A DNA stretch of 64,000 nt. Source: Palsa-504 sp963800415. Its GTDB lineage: Bacteria; Actinomycetota; Actinomycetes; Streptosporangiales; Streptosporangiaceae. The DNA lies in assembly GCA_963800415.1 (NCBI GenBank), contig CAWDBS010000050.1, positions 62,001 through 126,000 of the forward strand, read 5' to 3'. Every line of letters begins with the position of its first letter. The stretch's first letter is position 1. Made by a program: the position numbers and the translations under genes. Shown here one piece after another: positions 41,627 to 51,084 of this stretch. The notes beneath the pieces are model-generated. The model was given only the letters and a program-made list of their open reading frames with translations, was not told where the DNA came from and ran no database searches.

Positions 41627-42570
41627 CTCAGCTCCCGGGCCAGGTCCAGCGCGGCCCGGGCGATCGCCGCGGTGGCAGGCAGGTCGCGCATGTAAAGCGG
41701 GAGCGCCCGGACCTCGATTCCGGCCAGCGCCGGGTTGTCCGCGGCCGCCTTGTCCTGGTCGTCGACGAGCCAGCCGCCGATCAGCCCGGCGCCGTAGTGC
41801 GCGGCGACCGCGGCGGCCGAGGTGTCCACCCCGATCGCGGCCAGGCAGGCGTCGGCCATCCCGCGCACCGGCGCGCCGCCGATGATGGGCGATACGCCGA
41901 CCACGGTCTTGGCCGCGACCGCGGCCCGGATGCCGGGCACGGCCAGGATGGTGCCGATGCTGACCACCGGGTTGGACGGCGGGAACAGGACCGCGTCGGC
42001 CGTGCCGATGGCGTCGAGCACGCCGGGCGCGGGCCGGGCCTGCGCGGCGCCGGACGCGGTGATCTCCGCCGCGGGCGTCCCGGCGTGCAGGCGCACCCAC
42101 CACTCCTGGAAGTGGACCACGCGCCGCTCGCCGGAATCCTGGAGCACGACGTGGGTCTCGACCGGGTCGTCGGACATCGGCAGCAGCCGCACGCCGGGCT
42201 GCCACCGGCGGCAGAGCACCTCGGTGACGGCGGACAGCGGCTGGCCGTCCGCCAGCAGCTGGCTGCGCAGGATATGGGTGGCGAAGTCCCGGTCACCGAG
42301 CGTGAACCAGTCGGGGCTGGCGCCGTACGCGGCGAGCTCGGCCCGGATGCTGAACGTCTCCCCGTCCCGCCCCCAGCCCTGGTCCTCATTGATGCCGCCG
42401 CCCAGCGTGTACATCACGGTGTCCAGGTCCGGGCAGACCCGCAGGCCGAACAGCGTGATGTCGTCGCCGGTGTTCCCGATGACGGTGATCTCGGCGTCGG
42501 GGGCAGCCCGCCGCAGGCCGCGGAGAAAGCGGGCGGCGCCCACGCCGCCAGCGAGCACGGTGATGCGCAT
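41623..42570 (-). CDS. fbiA: F420 precursor phosphotransferase FbiA (CofD family)
   Basis: 315 residues, the CofD length. It begins MRITVLAGGVGAARFLRGL, with the characteristic GNTGDDITLFGLRVCPDLDT segment, and ends with a conserved late portion (PPSNPVVSIGTILAVPGIR; VSPIIGGAPVRGMADACL). The enzyme transfers a phosphoenolpyruvyl or phospholactyl group from its GDP-linked form to FO, giving (dehydro-)F420-0, which FbiB then extends. fbiA and fbiB overlap by a few bases and are one transcriptional unit, divergent from whiB. Confidence 0.95.
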   Translation of the reverse strand: MRITVLAGGVGAARFLRGLRRAAPDAEITVIGNTGDDITLFGLRVCPDLDTVMYTLGGGINEDQGWGRDGETFSIRAELAAYGASPDWFTLGDRDFATHILRSQLLADGQPLSAVTEVLCRRWQPGVRLLPMSDDPVETHVVLQDSGERRVVHFQEWWVRLHAGTPAAEITASGAAQARPAPGVLDAIGTADAVLFPPSNPVVSIGTILAVPGIRAAVAAKTVVGVSPIIGGAPVRGMADACLAAIGVDTSAAAVAAHYGAGLIGGWLVDDQDKAAADNPALAGIEVRALPLYMRDLPATAAIARAALDLARELR

Positions 42571-42616
42571 AACTGTAAAGTGTGGCAGGTTCCCCCGGGG
42601 GCCATCGGCCGCGGTC

Positions 42617-42650
42617 CGCGGACCCGCCCGCGGACCCGCCCGCGGACCTG
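42617..42650 (+). repeat. Short GC-rich tandem repeats between fbiA and whiB
   Basis: The word CCCGCCCGCGGA recurs with a 12-base period after a related GGTCCGCGGA, giving about three units. CCGCGG is self-complementary. It sits in the shared upstream region of fbiA and whiB; function unknown. Confidence 0.6.
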
Positions 42651-42741
42651 AGCGGTCGTAACGATGCGTAGTCGGACCTCAGTCTCTGAGTGATTTATCT
42701 CGCATCTCGGACAATGCGGCGACCATTATCACCTTTTCCCC

Positions 42742-42771
42742 TTGACTTGAAGCAAGACACGCGCGTGTAAT
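42742..42771 (+). promoter_or_regulatory. Probable whiB promoter
   Basis: TTGACT at 42742-42747 and TGTAAT at 42766-42771 are separated by 18 bases, a plausible housekeeping-sigma promoter. It would give an untranslated leader of about 70 bases before the GTG at 42849. Confidence 0.6.
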
Positions 42772-42848
42772 TTCATTGGTGTGATTCTCGTCCCCCGGGG
42801 GAGTAGGGGGCGAGGCCGGGGGCTCCGAGTGGGGAGGGAGGACGCGCT

Positions 42849-43124
42849 GTGACTGAGGTCATCGTCCCGCTGGCGCAGGTCTTCGTCAGTCCAGATGACG
42901 AGGACGAGCTGGGCTGGCAGGATCAGGCGCTGTGCGCACAGACAGATCCGGAGGCGTTCTTCCCGGAAAAGGGAGGATCGACCCGGGAGGCCAAGCGAGT
43001 GTGCCGTAGCTGCGAAGTCCGGGCCGAGTGCCTGGAGTACGCGCTCGAGCACGACGAGCGGTTCGGCATCTGGGGCGGCCTGTCAGAACGCGAGCGGCGC
43101 CGTCTGAAGCGCGAGGCCATCTAG
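42849..43124 (+). CDS. whiB: WhiB2-type iron-sulfur transcriptional regulator
   Basis: 91 residues. Four Cys (ALCAQTD; then RVCRSCEVRAEC) bind a [4Fe-4S] cluster, followed by the GIWGG turn and a basic DNA-binding tail (LSERERRRLKREAI). The sequence DPEAFFPEKGGSTREAKRVC is nearly diagnostic for the WhiB/WhmD (WhiB2) subgroup, which controls septation and sporulation or division genes. The GTG has a strong ribosome site (GGGAGGGAGG). Position beside fbiA matches mycobacterial and streptomycete order. Confidence 0.93.
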   Translation: MTEVIVPLAQVFVSPDDEDELGWQDQALCAQTDPEAFFPEKGGSTREAKRVCRSCEVRAECLEYALEHDERFGIWGGLSERERRRLKREAI

Positions 43125-43315
43125 CGGGTTCCGGGGGTCCTCCCCTGGGGCCAGCACCGCCGGCCGGACATCGTGTGTTCACCTCACTGTGCGAGTCTGC
43201 GCTGTGTATGTTTAGTCCTGCGTGAGCCCAGGGGGAGTCGTTCACGTAGTCCACGCGCTCTTGCCGGGCGGGTAGCCGTGCGGGGCGCCGTCGCCCAGGC
43301 CATCAGACAGGACCC

Positions 43316-46300
43316 TTGTCACAGAACGCAGCGCACCTCCGCCCCGCCGTCACCGCCGTGGTCGTCGCGCACGACGCCGCCCGGCAGCTGCCGGGTCTGG
43401 TGCGTGCGGTGCGCGAGCAGACGCATCCGGTGCAGCGCCTGGTCGGGGTGGATACCGGCAGCCAGGACCGCAGCGGAGCAGCACTGACCGAGCTACTCGG
43501 CCAGGACGCGGTCTTCGGCATGGAACCGGACACCGGTTTCGGCGCCGCCGTCGCCCGCGCGCTGCAGCACCCCGCGGCCCGCACGCCCGCATCCGGATCC
43601 CCGGGCGGCCAGGCGTCGGCGACAGAGTGGGTCTGGCTGCTCCACGATGACTGCGAGCCGGCCGCCGATGCCCTGGAGCAGCTACTCGCCGCGGCCGGCC
43701 GCAGCCGGTCGGCGGCGGTCCTCGGGCCGAAGCTGAGGGACCTGTCGGACCGCCGGGTGGTGCGCGAGGCGGGCATCACCACCGACCGGGCCGGACGGCG
43801 CCTGACCGGGGTCGAGCCGGGTGAGATCGACCAGGGCCAGCACGACGGCAGCCGGGCCGTGCTCGCGGTCAGCTCGGCGGGCATGCTGGTCCGGCGTGAC
43901 GTCTGGGATCAGCTCGGCGGCTTCGACGCCAACCTGCCCCTGTTCCGTGACGACATCGATTTCTGCTGGCGGGCGCACGCGGCCGGCTACGAGGTCCGGG
44001 TGATCACCGACGCGGTGGTATACCACCGCGAGCTCTCGGCCCGGCAGATCCGCAAGACGCCCGCGACCGGCGGCCATCCGCGCCTGCTCGACCGGCGCAG
44101 CGCGCTGTACGTCTTCGCGGTCAACCTGCCGCTGCGGCCCATGGTCGGGGTGGTGGGCGGCTGCGTCGCCGGGTCCCTGGTGCGCGCGGCCTACTTCCTC
44201 CTCACCAAGCAGCAGCGCAAGGCGGCGGCTCACCTCGGCGCGGTGGCCTGGCTGCTGCGGCACCCGCTGCTGCTCTGGCGCGCGCGCCGCCGCCGTGCCG
44301 CCCACCGCAAGCACGGCTACGCCGTCCTGCGTGGCCAGCTGCCGCGCGCCCGCACGCTGACCCGGCTCGCCGAATCAGTCGCGGGCGTGCTGACCCGCGG
44401 ATCGGGCTACGACAGCGGCGGACTGCACCACGCCGTGGTGGACGAGTCCGGCGACGACCTGCCGGTGCCCGCCACCGATTCGGTCCTCCGGCGCGTGCTC
44501 ACCAGCCCGGGCGTCCTGCTCTTCGCCGGGCTGGCCGTGGTCGCGCTGGTCGCGGAGCGGTCGCTGACCGGCTCGGTGCTGTCGGGATCGGCCACGCTCG
44601 GCGGCGGGACGCTGGTGCCGCCCTGGGGCGGGGCGGGCCGCTTGTGGCACGAGTACCTGGCCGGCTACCACGACACGGGCATCGGCTCGGCCGCGAGCAC
44701 GCCGGCCTACGTCGGCGCGCTGGCCGCCCTGGCCACCGCGAGCGGCGGCAAGCCGTGGCTGGCCACGGACGTGCTGCTGCTCGGCTGCGTGCCGCTGGCC
44801 GGGGTGACGGCGTTCCTCGCCACCCGGCGCCTCACGTCCGTCCTGGCCGCGCGAATCTGGATCGCGGTCAGCTACGCCCTGCTCCCGGTGGCGATGGGGG
44901 CGGTGGCGGCCGGCCGGATCGGCACCGTGGTCGCCTTCGTGCTGCTCCCGCTGATCGGCCTCATGGCCGGCCGGATACTGGCCGGGACGCCGCGGGCGGC
45001 GCGCCGCGCGGCCTGGGCGGCCGGCCTGCTGACCGCGATCGCGGCGGCCTTCGTGCCGCTGGCCTGGCTGGTCGCGGTGATCGCCGCGGTCGCGGCCGCG
45101 GCGGCCTGGTCCTGGCTCGGCTCCCGGACGGTGATCAACGCCGCCATCGTCGCCGTGCTGCCCGCCGTCATCCTCATACCGTGGACCCTCCACCTGGTCA
45201 CTAACCCGTCCGTGTTCTTCGGCGAGGCGGGCCTGGTCCGGCCCGGGCTCGCCGCCGCCGGCCTGCGGCCGGGGTCGTTGCTGCTGCTCAGCCCTGGCGG
45301 CCCCGGGCTGCCGCCGGCCTGGGTCACCGCCGGGCTCGTGCTGCCCGCGTTCGGCGCGCTGCTCGTCCGCCGGCGCGCCGGCCTGGTGTACGCCGGATGG
45401 GCCATCGCCCTGGGCGGCCTGGCCATGGCCCTGGTGGTGAGCCGCGCCCGGATCACGCCGCCGCAAGGCGGCGCCGCCGTCAGCGCCTGGCCCGGCCTGG
45501 CGATCGCCATCGCCGCGGCCGGCCTGCTGCTGGCGGCCACGCCGCTGATCGAGACGGTCGGCCGCAGCCTGAGCGGGGCCGGGGAGCCCGGCACCGGGCG
45601 GTCCCCGACGCGGCTTGGCGCCGGCTGGCGCTTCCTCGCCACCGTGGCCGGCCTGGCCGTGGCGGTCTCGGTGCCGGCCCTGGCGGCCGGATACTGGCTG
45701 GCCGGCGGGCTCGCCGGCCCGGTGGCCGCGGTCCGGCTGCCGCTCCTGCCGGCTTTCGTGGCGGCTTCGTCGGCGGGGCCGGACCGGACCAGGACGCTGG
45801 TGCTCCGTCAGAATAGAGCGGGGCAGGACGGCGGGACGCTGTCCTACGCCGTCCTGCGCGACGCCGACCCGGTGCCGGGCGAGCCCGAACTAGCCCAGAC
45901 CGCTTCCTCCTCGCGCGCCCTGGGGAGCGTGGTGGCCTCGCTGGCCGCCGCGGGCGGCGGTGACGCGGGCGACACCGGGCGGGCGCTGAGCCAGTTCGAC
46001 ATCGGTTACGTCCTGCTGCCCGGCCCGATCGACCAGGCACTGGCGCGCCAGCTCAACGCGGCGGCCGGCCTGCAGCCGGTGACCAAGGCGTCCGCCTACG
46101 ACCTGTGGCAGGTGTCGGGGACGGTGGCGCGTGTCCGCGTCCTCACCCCGGGCGGCGCCGCCGTCTCCGTCCCCTCGGGACCGATCGGCGTCAACGCGGT
46201 CATCGCCCCGGGCACCTCGGGCACGCTAGTGCTGGCGGAGACCGCGGGCGGCTGGTCCGCCACCCTCGGCGGCCGGCCGCTGACGGTGCTGACGGCACCG

Positions 46301-46879
46301 GTGGACGGCTGGGCGCAGGGCTTCGTGCTCCCCGCGGGCGGCGGGCGCCTGGTCATCACGCGCAACGAGAGGGCCAGGAACCTCAGCCTCGGCGTTGAGG
46401 CCGCCGCCCTGCTCGCCGCCATCGTGCTCGCCCTGCCCGGCTCCCGGTCCGCGGCCGGGGTGCCCACCGCGCAGGCCGGTCCGGAGGCCGAAGCCGTCCC
46501 CGCGGCCGGGCGCCGCCGGGAACGCGCCGAGGAGGCAGCGGCCGCCGGATCCGCGGCCGACTGGCGTCCCGAACGCCGCGCCCCGGTCGGGGCGGCGCGC
46601 ACCTCGGCTTACGGCGCCGAGCCCGCGCTGAGCGTCACACCGCACCAGGACGGGGAACCCGCGCCCTGGGCCGGTCTTGTCCCAGAAACCCTAGAAACCC
46701 TAGAAACCCCAGGAGCCCCCGGTGGCGCCGTTCCCGCAGGCGACCCCGACCGCGCCCCGGTGTCCGCGGCACCCCGGCGCGGGCGCGGCGGCCAGCACGC
46801 GGCGCGGCACGGCAAGCCGGCGCGCCGCCGGCGGGCCACCTCCCCGGACCGGCCCGGGGATCACGGTGACTCCCCATGA
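43316..46879 (+). CDS. Large membrane-bound family 2 glycosyltransferase
   Basis: 1187 residues. Residues 1 to about 260 are a GT2 domain: VTAVVVAHDAARQLPGLV, GVDTGSQDRS, the metal motif LLHDDCEPAADALEQL around residue 110, and RDDIDFCWRAHAAGYEV with the catalytic-type acidic cluster. From about residue 270 to 930 there are many hydrophobic segments in a polytopic membrane region. A C-terminal extracytoplasmic-looking domain, one more helix near 1040 and a long basic disordered tail follow. Such proteins stand beside WhiB2 and DUF5719 in actinobacteria and are thought to act in envelope glycan assembly; the acceptor is unknown. The start is a TTG with AGGA nearby. The 3' end overlaps DUF5719 by four bases. 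Confidence 0.82.
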   Translation: MSQNAAHLRPAVTAVVVAHDAARQLPGLVRAVREQTHPVQRLVGVDTGSQDRSGAALTELLGQDAVFGMEPDTGFGAAVARALQHPAARTPASGSPGGQASATEWVWLLHDDCEPAADALEQLLAAAGRSRSAAVLGPKLRDLSDRRVVREAGITTDRAGRRLTGVEPGEIDQGQHDGSRAVLAVSSAGMLVRRDVWDQLGGFDANLPLFRDDIDFCWRAHAAGYEVRVITDAVVYHRELSARQIRKTPATGGHPRLLDRRSALYVFAVNLPLRPMVGVVGGCVAGSLVRAAYFLLTKQQRKAAAHLGAVAWLLRHPLLLWRARRRRAAHRKHGYAVLRGQLPRARTLTRLAESVAGVLTRGSGYDSGGLHHAVVDESGDDLPVPATDSVLRRVLTSPGVLLFAGLAVVALVAERSLTGSVLSGSATLGGGTLVPPWGGAGRLWHEYLAGYHDTGIGSAASTPAYVGALAALATASGGKPWLATDVLLLGCVPLAGVTAFLATRRLTSVLAARIWIAVSYALLPVAMGAVAAGRIGTVVAFVLLPLIGLMAGRILAGTPRAARRAAWAAGLLTAIAAAFVPLAWLVAVIAAVAAAAAWSWLGSRTVINAAIVAVLPAVILIPWTLHLVTNPSVFFGEAGLVRPGLAAAGLRPGSLLLLSPGGPGLPPAWVTAGLVLPAFGALLVRRRAGLVYAGWAIALGGLAMALVVSRARITPPQGGAAVSAWPGLAIAIAAAGLLLAATPLIETVGRSLSGAGEPGTGRSPTRLGAGWRFLATVAGLAVAVSVPALAAGYWLAGGLAGPVAAVRLPLLPAFVAASSAGPDRTRTLVLRQNRAGQDGGTLSYAVLRDADPVPGEPELAQTASSSRALGSVVASLAAAGGGDAGDTGRALSQFDIGYVLLPGPIDQALARQLNAAAGLQPVTKASAYDLWQVSGTVARVRVLTPGGAAVSVPSGPIGVNAVIAPGTSGTLVLAETAGGWSATLGGRPLTVLTAPVDGWAQGFVLPAGGGRLVITRNERARNLSLGVEAAALLAAIVLALPGSRSAAGVPTAQAGPEAEAVPAAGRRRERAEEAAAAGSAADWRPERRAPVGAARTSAYGAEPALSVTPHQDGEPAPWAGLVPETLETLETPGAPGGAVPAGDPDRAPVSAAPRRGRGGQHAARHGKPARRRRATSPDRPGDHGDSP

Positions 46880-48360
46880 GGGCCGTTCACCTGCTGCCCG
46901 CCGGGGTGGTGCTGGTGGCGCTCGGTGCCATCGGCGCGGTCGCGCAGCTTGATCATCCCGCCGCGGCGGGCCCGGATTCCTCCTCGGCCGTGACCCGGCA
47001 GGTGGCGGTCACCTCCGCCGCCCGTGCCTGCCCGCCCGCCCCGGGCGGCGGCTCGGCCCCGGTCGCGCTGCTAGCCGGGCCCGCTGGCACCGCGGGAGCG
47101 CCGGGGCTCCGGGGCCAGGTCGAGCTGACCGCGCTGCCGCCGGCCGGCCTGCCGCTGCGCACGACCGGCCCGGTCCGCACCCAGAGCCCGGGCGTGTTCT
47201 CCCTGCTGACGCTGCCCGCCGGGTCGAGCACCAGCAAGCAGGCCGCCCCGGTGGCCCAGGGCTGGTCGGTGTCCGCCACCGGCACCATGGCGCAGGCCAT
47301 GGAGGCCGAAGTGGCGCAGAGCTCCGGCCTGGCCAGCGTCCGCTGCGGCGAGCCCGGTTCTGACCTGTGGTTCCTCGGACCGGGACAGCTGAACGGCGGT
47401 ACCCAGGTCCAGCTCGACCTGATGAACGTCGACTCGCTGGCCGCGAGCGTGGACGTCAGCGTGATCACCGACGCCGGCCAGGCCCAGGCGGCCAACGACA
47501 CCGGGATCTCGGTCCCGCCGCACCAGACCGTGACCGAATCCCTCTCCGCAGCGGCCCACGGGTCCAGCGTGCTCGCCATCGAGGTGCACACCAGCATCGG
47601 CCGGGTGGCGGCCGACGTCTCCGAGGGGCCGTCTCACGGCACCGCCAGCTGGGTCCCCGGCACGGCCGCGCCATCCACCCAGCTGGTGATCCCGGGGGTG
47701 TCACCGTCCGGCAGCTCCGCGGGGCTCTTCATCGCCGACCCCGGGACCTCGAGCGCCAAGGTGACCGTGGCCGCCATCACCCCGCAGGGGCACTACCGCC
47801 CGTTCGGGTCCCAGTCGGTCGACTTGCCGGGTCAATCGGCGTCCTACGTGGCCCTCACGCCGCTGGGCGGCACCACCGCCGCGCTCCAGATCACCTCGAA
47901 CGTGCCGGTCGTCGCCGGGGTGCTGGTGCCCGGCAGCGGCGCGGGCGCCCTGACCGCCGCCACGGCGCCGGTCAGCGAGCAGGCCGTCGTCGCGGGCAAC
48001 ACGAACGGCTCCGGCCTGGCCGCCTCGGTCGTGCTGTCCGCCCCGGCCGCCGCGGCGCGGGTCCGGCTCACCGAGATCGCCCCGGCCAGCCGGGGCGGCG
48101 CGAGCGTGACCGGCAGCCGCGTGCTGTCGGTCAAGGCCGGGCGCACGCTGGTCGCGCCGGTCACCGCGCCGCGCGGGGCCAAGCATGGATCCGCGTTCGC
48201 CGTCGTCATCACGCCGCTGGCCGGATCCGGGCCGCTCTACGCCGCGCGGGTGGAAACGCAGGGCCAGAACACCGTCGTCTCTATCATCCCGGCCGCCAGC
48301 GCCCTGACCACGATCAGCCTGCCCCCGGTGCGCGACTCCTACGACGCGATTTCACCCTGA
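46876..48360 (+). CDS. DUF5719-family secreted/membrane-anchored protein
   Basis: 494 residues. An N-terminal hydrophobic segment (LLPAGVVLVALGAIGAVAQL) acts as signal or anchor. The rest is a Ser/Thr/Ala/Val-rich beta-type extracytoplasmic region, with no catalytic motif recognised. It matches the DUF5719 proteins that follow the large GT2 gene in streptomycetes and relatives. The ATG overlaps the stop of that gene (ATGA), so the two are coupled and probably act together at the cell surface. Two Cys (AARACPPA and VRCGEPG) may form a disulfide. Confidence 0.78.
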   Translation: MRAVHLLPAGVVLVALGAIGAVAQLDHPAAAGPDSSSAVTRQVAVTSAARACPPAPGGGSAPVALLAGPAGTAGAPGLRGQVELTALPPAGLPLRTTGPVRTQSPGVFSLLTLPAGSSTSKQAAPVAQGWSVSATGTMAQAMEAEVAQSSGLASVRCGEPGSDLWFLGPGQLNGGTQVQLDLMNVDSLAASVDVSVITDAGQAQAANDTGISVPPHQTVTESLSAAAHGSSVLAIEVHTSIGRVAADVSEGPSHGTASWVPGTAAPSTQLVIPGVSPSGSSAGLFIADPGTSSAKVTVAAITPQGHYRPFGSQSVDLPGQSASYVALTPLGGTTAALQITSNVPVVAGVLVPGSGAGALTAATAPVSEQAVVAGNTNGSGLAASVVLSAPAAAARVRLTEIAPASRGGASVTGSRVLSVKAGRTLVAPVTAPRGAKHGSAFAVVITPLAGSGPLYAARVETQGQNTVVSIIPAASALTTISLPPVRDSYDAISP

Positions 48361-48383
48361 CCGGCCAGCCCTTACCAGCCACC

Positions 48384-48944
48384 TCAGCTGTAGCCGGGGT
48401 CGATGACCTCCGGGTCCACCCCGAGGATCTCGGCGAACTCCTCGACCACCACGTCGAAGACCAGCTCGCTGAGCTCGTCCTCGTCTTCGGCCCGGGCGAG
48501 CAGCGGCCGCCGGAACAGCACGATGCGCGGCCCGGTGGCCGGGTTCGCCGGGTCACTGGTGTCCGGCGAGCCGCGGACGATGCGGGCCAGCGGCACGCCG
48601 TCATCGTCGATGGTGTCGGTGTCGGGGACCTCCTGGACCGCGAACTCCACGTCGGAAAGCTCGGTCTCCCAGCGCGGCTCCAGCCGCGCTACCGCCTCGA
48701 GGACCAGGTCGTCGAACTGCTCGGCCCGGCTGCGGTACAGCGGGACGCCGGGCGGCACCAGCCGGCCGCGCAGCCCGCGCCCGTGTCGGTCGCGCCGCCG
48801 TGGCCGGTTCCCGAAGTACCCGGAGCCACCCGAGCCCGGCCCGGAGCCCGGACCCGGCCCGGACCCGGAACCTGGCCTCGAGCCGCCTTCACCGCTCTGC
48901 ACAGTCACCGAGCGTATCCGATCGCGACGTGCCAGGATAGCCAT
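48384..48944 (-). CDS. Metallopeptidase-family (zincin_1-like) protein with degenerate active site
   Basis: 186 residues from the ATG at 48944. After a Gly/Ser/Pro-rich N-terminal segment, the conserved part runs RHGRGLRGRLVPPGVPLYRS, FDDLVLEAVARLEP, LSDVEFAVQEVPD and ends VFDVVVEEFAEILGVDPEVI. In related zincin_1 proteins this last helix holds HExxH; here no His is present, as in the actinobacterial subgroup next to DUF3499 and phosphomannomutase genes. It is therefore probably not a protease. The function is unknown. It is divergent from the DUF3499 gene. Confidence 0.72.
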   Translation of the reverse strand: MAILARRDRIRSVTVQSGEGGSRPGSGSGPGPGSGPGSGGSGYFGNRPRRRDRHGRGLRGRLVPPGVPLYRSRAEQFDDLVLEAVARLEPRWETELSDVEFAVQEVPDTDTIDDDGVPLARIVRGSPDTSDPANPATGPRIVLFRRPLLARAEDEDELSELVFDVVVEEFAEILGVDPEVIDPGYS

Positions 48945-49098
48945 GCCGTCCCGGGGCCGCGCAAAGCACGACACGACCGCGGCGCGAAGCGCGGGTGGTG
49001 GCGTTAGCGCCCGCGGACAGATACCGTCACGGTTGTATCCAACGCCGTCCCCAGTTTCCGGGCACGGGTCCTCAGGGTGATGTGAGCGAGGTGGGCTG

Positions 49099-49458
49099 GT
49101 GGGTTCTCGTTGCTGCTCACGCACCGCATGCAAGCATCCTCCGGTCTACACGCTGACGTACGTGTACCGTGACTCCACCGCGGTCCTCGGCCCGCTGGCC
49201 GCCTATGTGGAGCCGCACTGCTACGACCTGTGCGAGAAGCACGCCGGCCGGCTGACCGCGCCGCGTGGCTGGGACGTGGTGCGACTGCCGGTCGAGCCGG
49301 TCCAGGATCGCGCCGATGACCTGGAAGCGCTCGCGAACGCGGTGATGGAGACCCAGCCGCGAGCACGGACCGAGAAGGAGCCCGTCGGCCAGGGCATCGA
49401 GGTTGGCCGCCGGGGGCACCTGCGGGTGCTGCGCTCCGGGCCGCCGCCGGACCGATAG
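49099..49458 (+). CDS. DUF3499 family protein
   Basis: 119 residues. The N-terminal half matches DUF3499: RCCSRTACKHPPVYTLTYVY, DSTAVLGPLAAYVEPHCYDL and CEKHAGRLTAPRGWDVVRL. Conserved Cys and His positions (CxxxxC, H-C-x-x-C-x-x-H) suggest a small zinc-binding domain. The C-terminal half is variable. The family occurs between the metallopeptidase-like gene and phosphomannomutase in actinobacteria; its function is unknown. The GTG at 49099 gives the expected N terminus. Confidence 0.83.
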   Translation: MGSRCCSRTACKHPPVYTLTYVYRDSTAVLGPLAAYVEPHCYDLCEKHAGRLTAPRGWDVVRLPVEPVQDRADDLEALANAVMETQPRARTEKEPVGQGIEVGRRGHLRVLRSGPPPDR

Positions 49459-49525
49459 GCTCGGCAGTGCCGCCCGCACCACGCGGAGGCGGCACCGGTC
49501 GTGTCACGGGAGGGCAGGTCCCGCA

Positions 49526-50888
49526 TTGGGTGATCTTGCGAGCATCGTCAAGGCGTACGACATCAGAGGGGTCGTGCCCGACCAGCTGGACGAGGGCGTC
49601 GCGGAGGCGGTCGGCGCGGCGTTCGTCCGGGTGACCGGCGCCGGGAACGATCGTGACCATGCACGACATGCGCACCTCCTCGGGCCCGCTGGCGGACGCG
49701 TTCGGCCGCGGCGCGGCGTCCCAGGGAGCCGACGTGGTGGCCGGCGGCCTGGGCTCGACCGACATGCTCTACTACGCCAGCGGCGACCTCGGCGTCCCCG
49801 GTGCCATGATCACGGCCAGCCACAACCCGTCCCGGTACAACGGCATCAAGCTGTGCCGCGCCGGGGCTAAGCCGGTGGGCATCCAGACCGGTCTGAAGGA
49901 AATCAAGGATCTGGCCGAACGGACCTTGGCGCCCGCCCCGGCGCCCGGCACCGTCACCCGGCGGGACCTGCTCTCCGGGTACGCCGACCACCTGAGGAAG
50001 CTGGTCGACATCTCCTCGATCAGGCCGCTCACGGTGGCGGTGGACGCCGGCAACGGGATGGCGGGCTATACCGTGCCGAAGGTCTTGGAAGGACTGCCCG
50101 TCACGCTGGTCCCGCTCTACTTCACCCTCGATGGCACGTTCCCCAACCATGAGGCCAACCCGATCGAGCCGGAGAACCTGCGCGACCTGCAGCGCGCGGT
50201 GACCGAACATCACGCCGACATCGGGCTCGCCTTCGACGGCGACGCCGACCGGTGCTTCGTGGTGGACGAGCGCGGCGATATCGTCTCGCCCTCGGTGCTC
50301 ACCGCGCTGATCGCCACCAGGGAACTGGCCCGCGAGCCTGGCGCGGCGATCATCCACAACCTGATCACGTCCCGCGCCGTGCCGGAGATCGTCACCTCCG
50401 CAGGCGGCGTCCCGGTACGCACCCGGGTCGGCCACTCGTTCATCAAGGCAACGATGGCGGAGTGCGGAGCGGTGTTCGGCGGCGAGCACTCGGGGCACTT
50501 CTACTTCCGCGACTTCTGGTTCGCCGACTCAGGGCTGCTCGCCGCGCTGCACGTGCTGGCCGCGCTGGGCGACCAGCCACTGCCGCTGTCCGGGCTGCTC
50601 TCCCAGTACGCCAGGTATGTCGCCAGCGGAGAGATCAACTCCGAGGTGGCGGACCAGGCCGAATCGACCGAACACGTCAGGCAGGCGTTCGCCGCCCGGC
50701 CTGGGGTCAGCACCGACGAACTCGACGGGCTCACCGTCAGCACCAGCGCCTGGTGGTTCAACCTGCGGCCGTCCAACACCGAGCCACTGCTACGGCTGAA
50801 CGTGGAGGCGGACACCGAAGCCACCATGGCCGCCGTGCGGGACGAGGTGCTCGGCCTGGTCAGGGCGACCTCAGCCCATTCCGAATAG
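49526..50888 (+). CDS. manB: Phosphomannomutase/phosphoglucomutase, N-terminal frameshift
   Basis: The N terminus (TTG at 49526, GGGAGG upstream; LASIVKAYDIRGVVPDQL) runs to VTGAG, and the chain continues in another frame as TIVTMHDMRTSSGPLAD. Removing one A near 49645 gives a single chain of about 453 residues. The phosphoserine loop is ITASHNPSRYNGIK, the metal loop FDGDADRC, the sugar loop GGEHSGHFYF and the phosphate-binding RPSNTEPLLRLN. The enzyme interconverts mannose 6-phosphate and mannose 1-phosphate and feeds the GDP-mannose enzyme at 35.6 kb. It is followed by Trm112 and the SIS isomerase. An error at one base is the simplest explanation of the break. Confidence 0.88.
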
Positions 50889-50898
50889 GGAGAATCCC

Positions 50899-51084
50899 AT
50901 GCAGATCGACGGCTGGCTGCTCGACATCCTGGCCTGCCCGGAATGCCACGCGCCGCTGCGGGTCGACGAGGACGCCAGCGAGCTCGTGTGCACCAGCACC
51001 ACCTGCGGCCTGGCCTACCCGGTCCGCGACGACATCCCGGTGCTGCTGGTCGAAGAGGCCAGGCGACCGGACAGCAGCGCGTGA
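50899..51084 (+). CDS. Trm112-family zinc-ribbon protein
   Basis: 61 residues. The pattern DILACPECHAPLRV...LVCTSTTCGLAYPV supplies two Cys pairs, followed by DDIPVLL, the UPF0434/Trm112 signature. Eukaryotic Trm112 stabilises methyltransferases; the role of the short bacterial form is unclear. GGGAGAA lies 4 bases before the ATG. Its stop overlaps the GTG of the SIS isomerase, so the two are coupled. Confidence 0.88.
   Translation: MQIDGWLLDILACPECHAPLRVDEDASELVCTSTTCGLAYPVRDDIPVLLVEEARRPDSSA

Noticed and set aside
49653..50888. Phosphomannomutase starting at 49653
   Set aside because: This would drop the conserved KAYDIRG N terminus, which is plainly present one frame away; the upstream TTG with a one-base correction is preferred.
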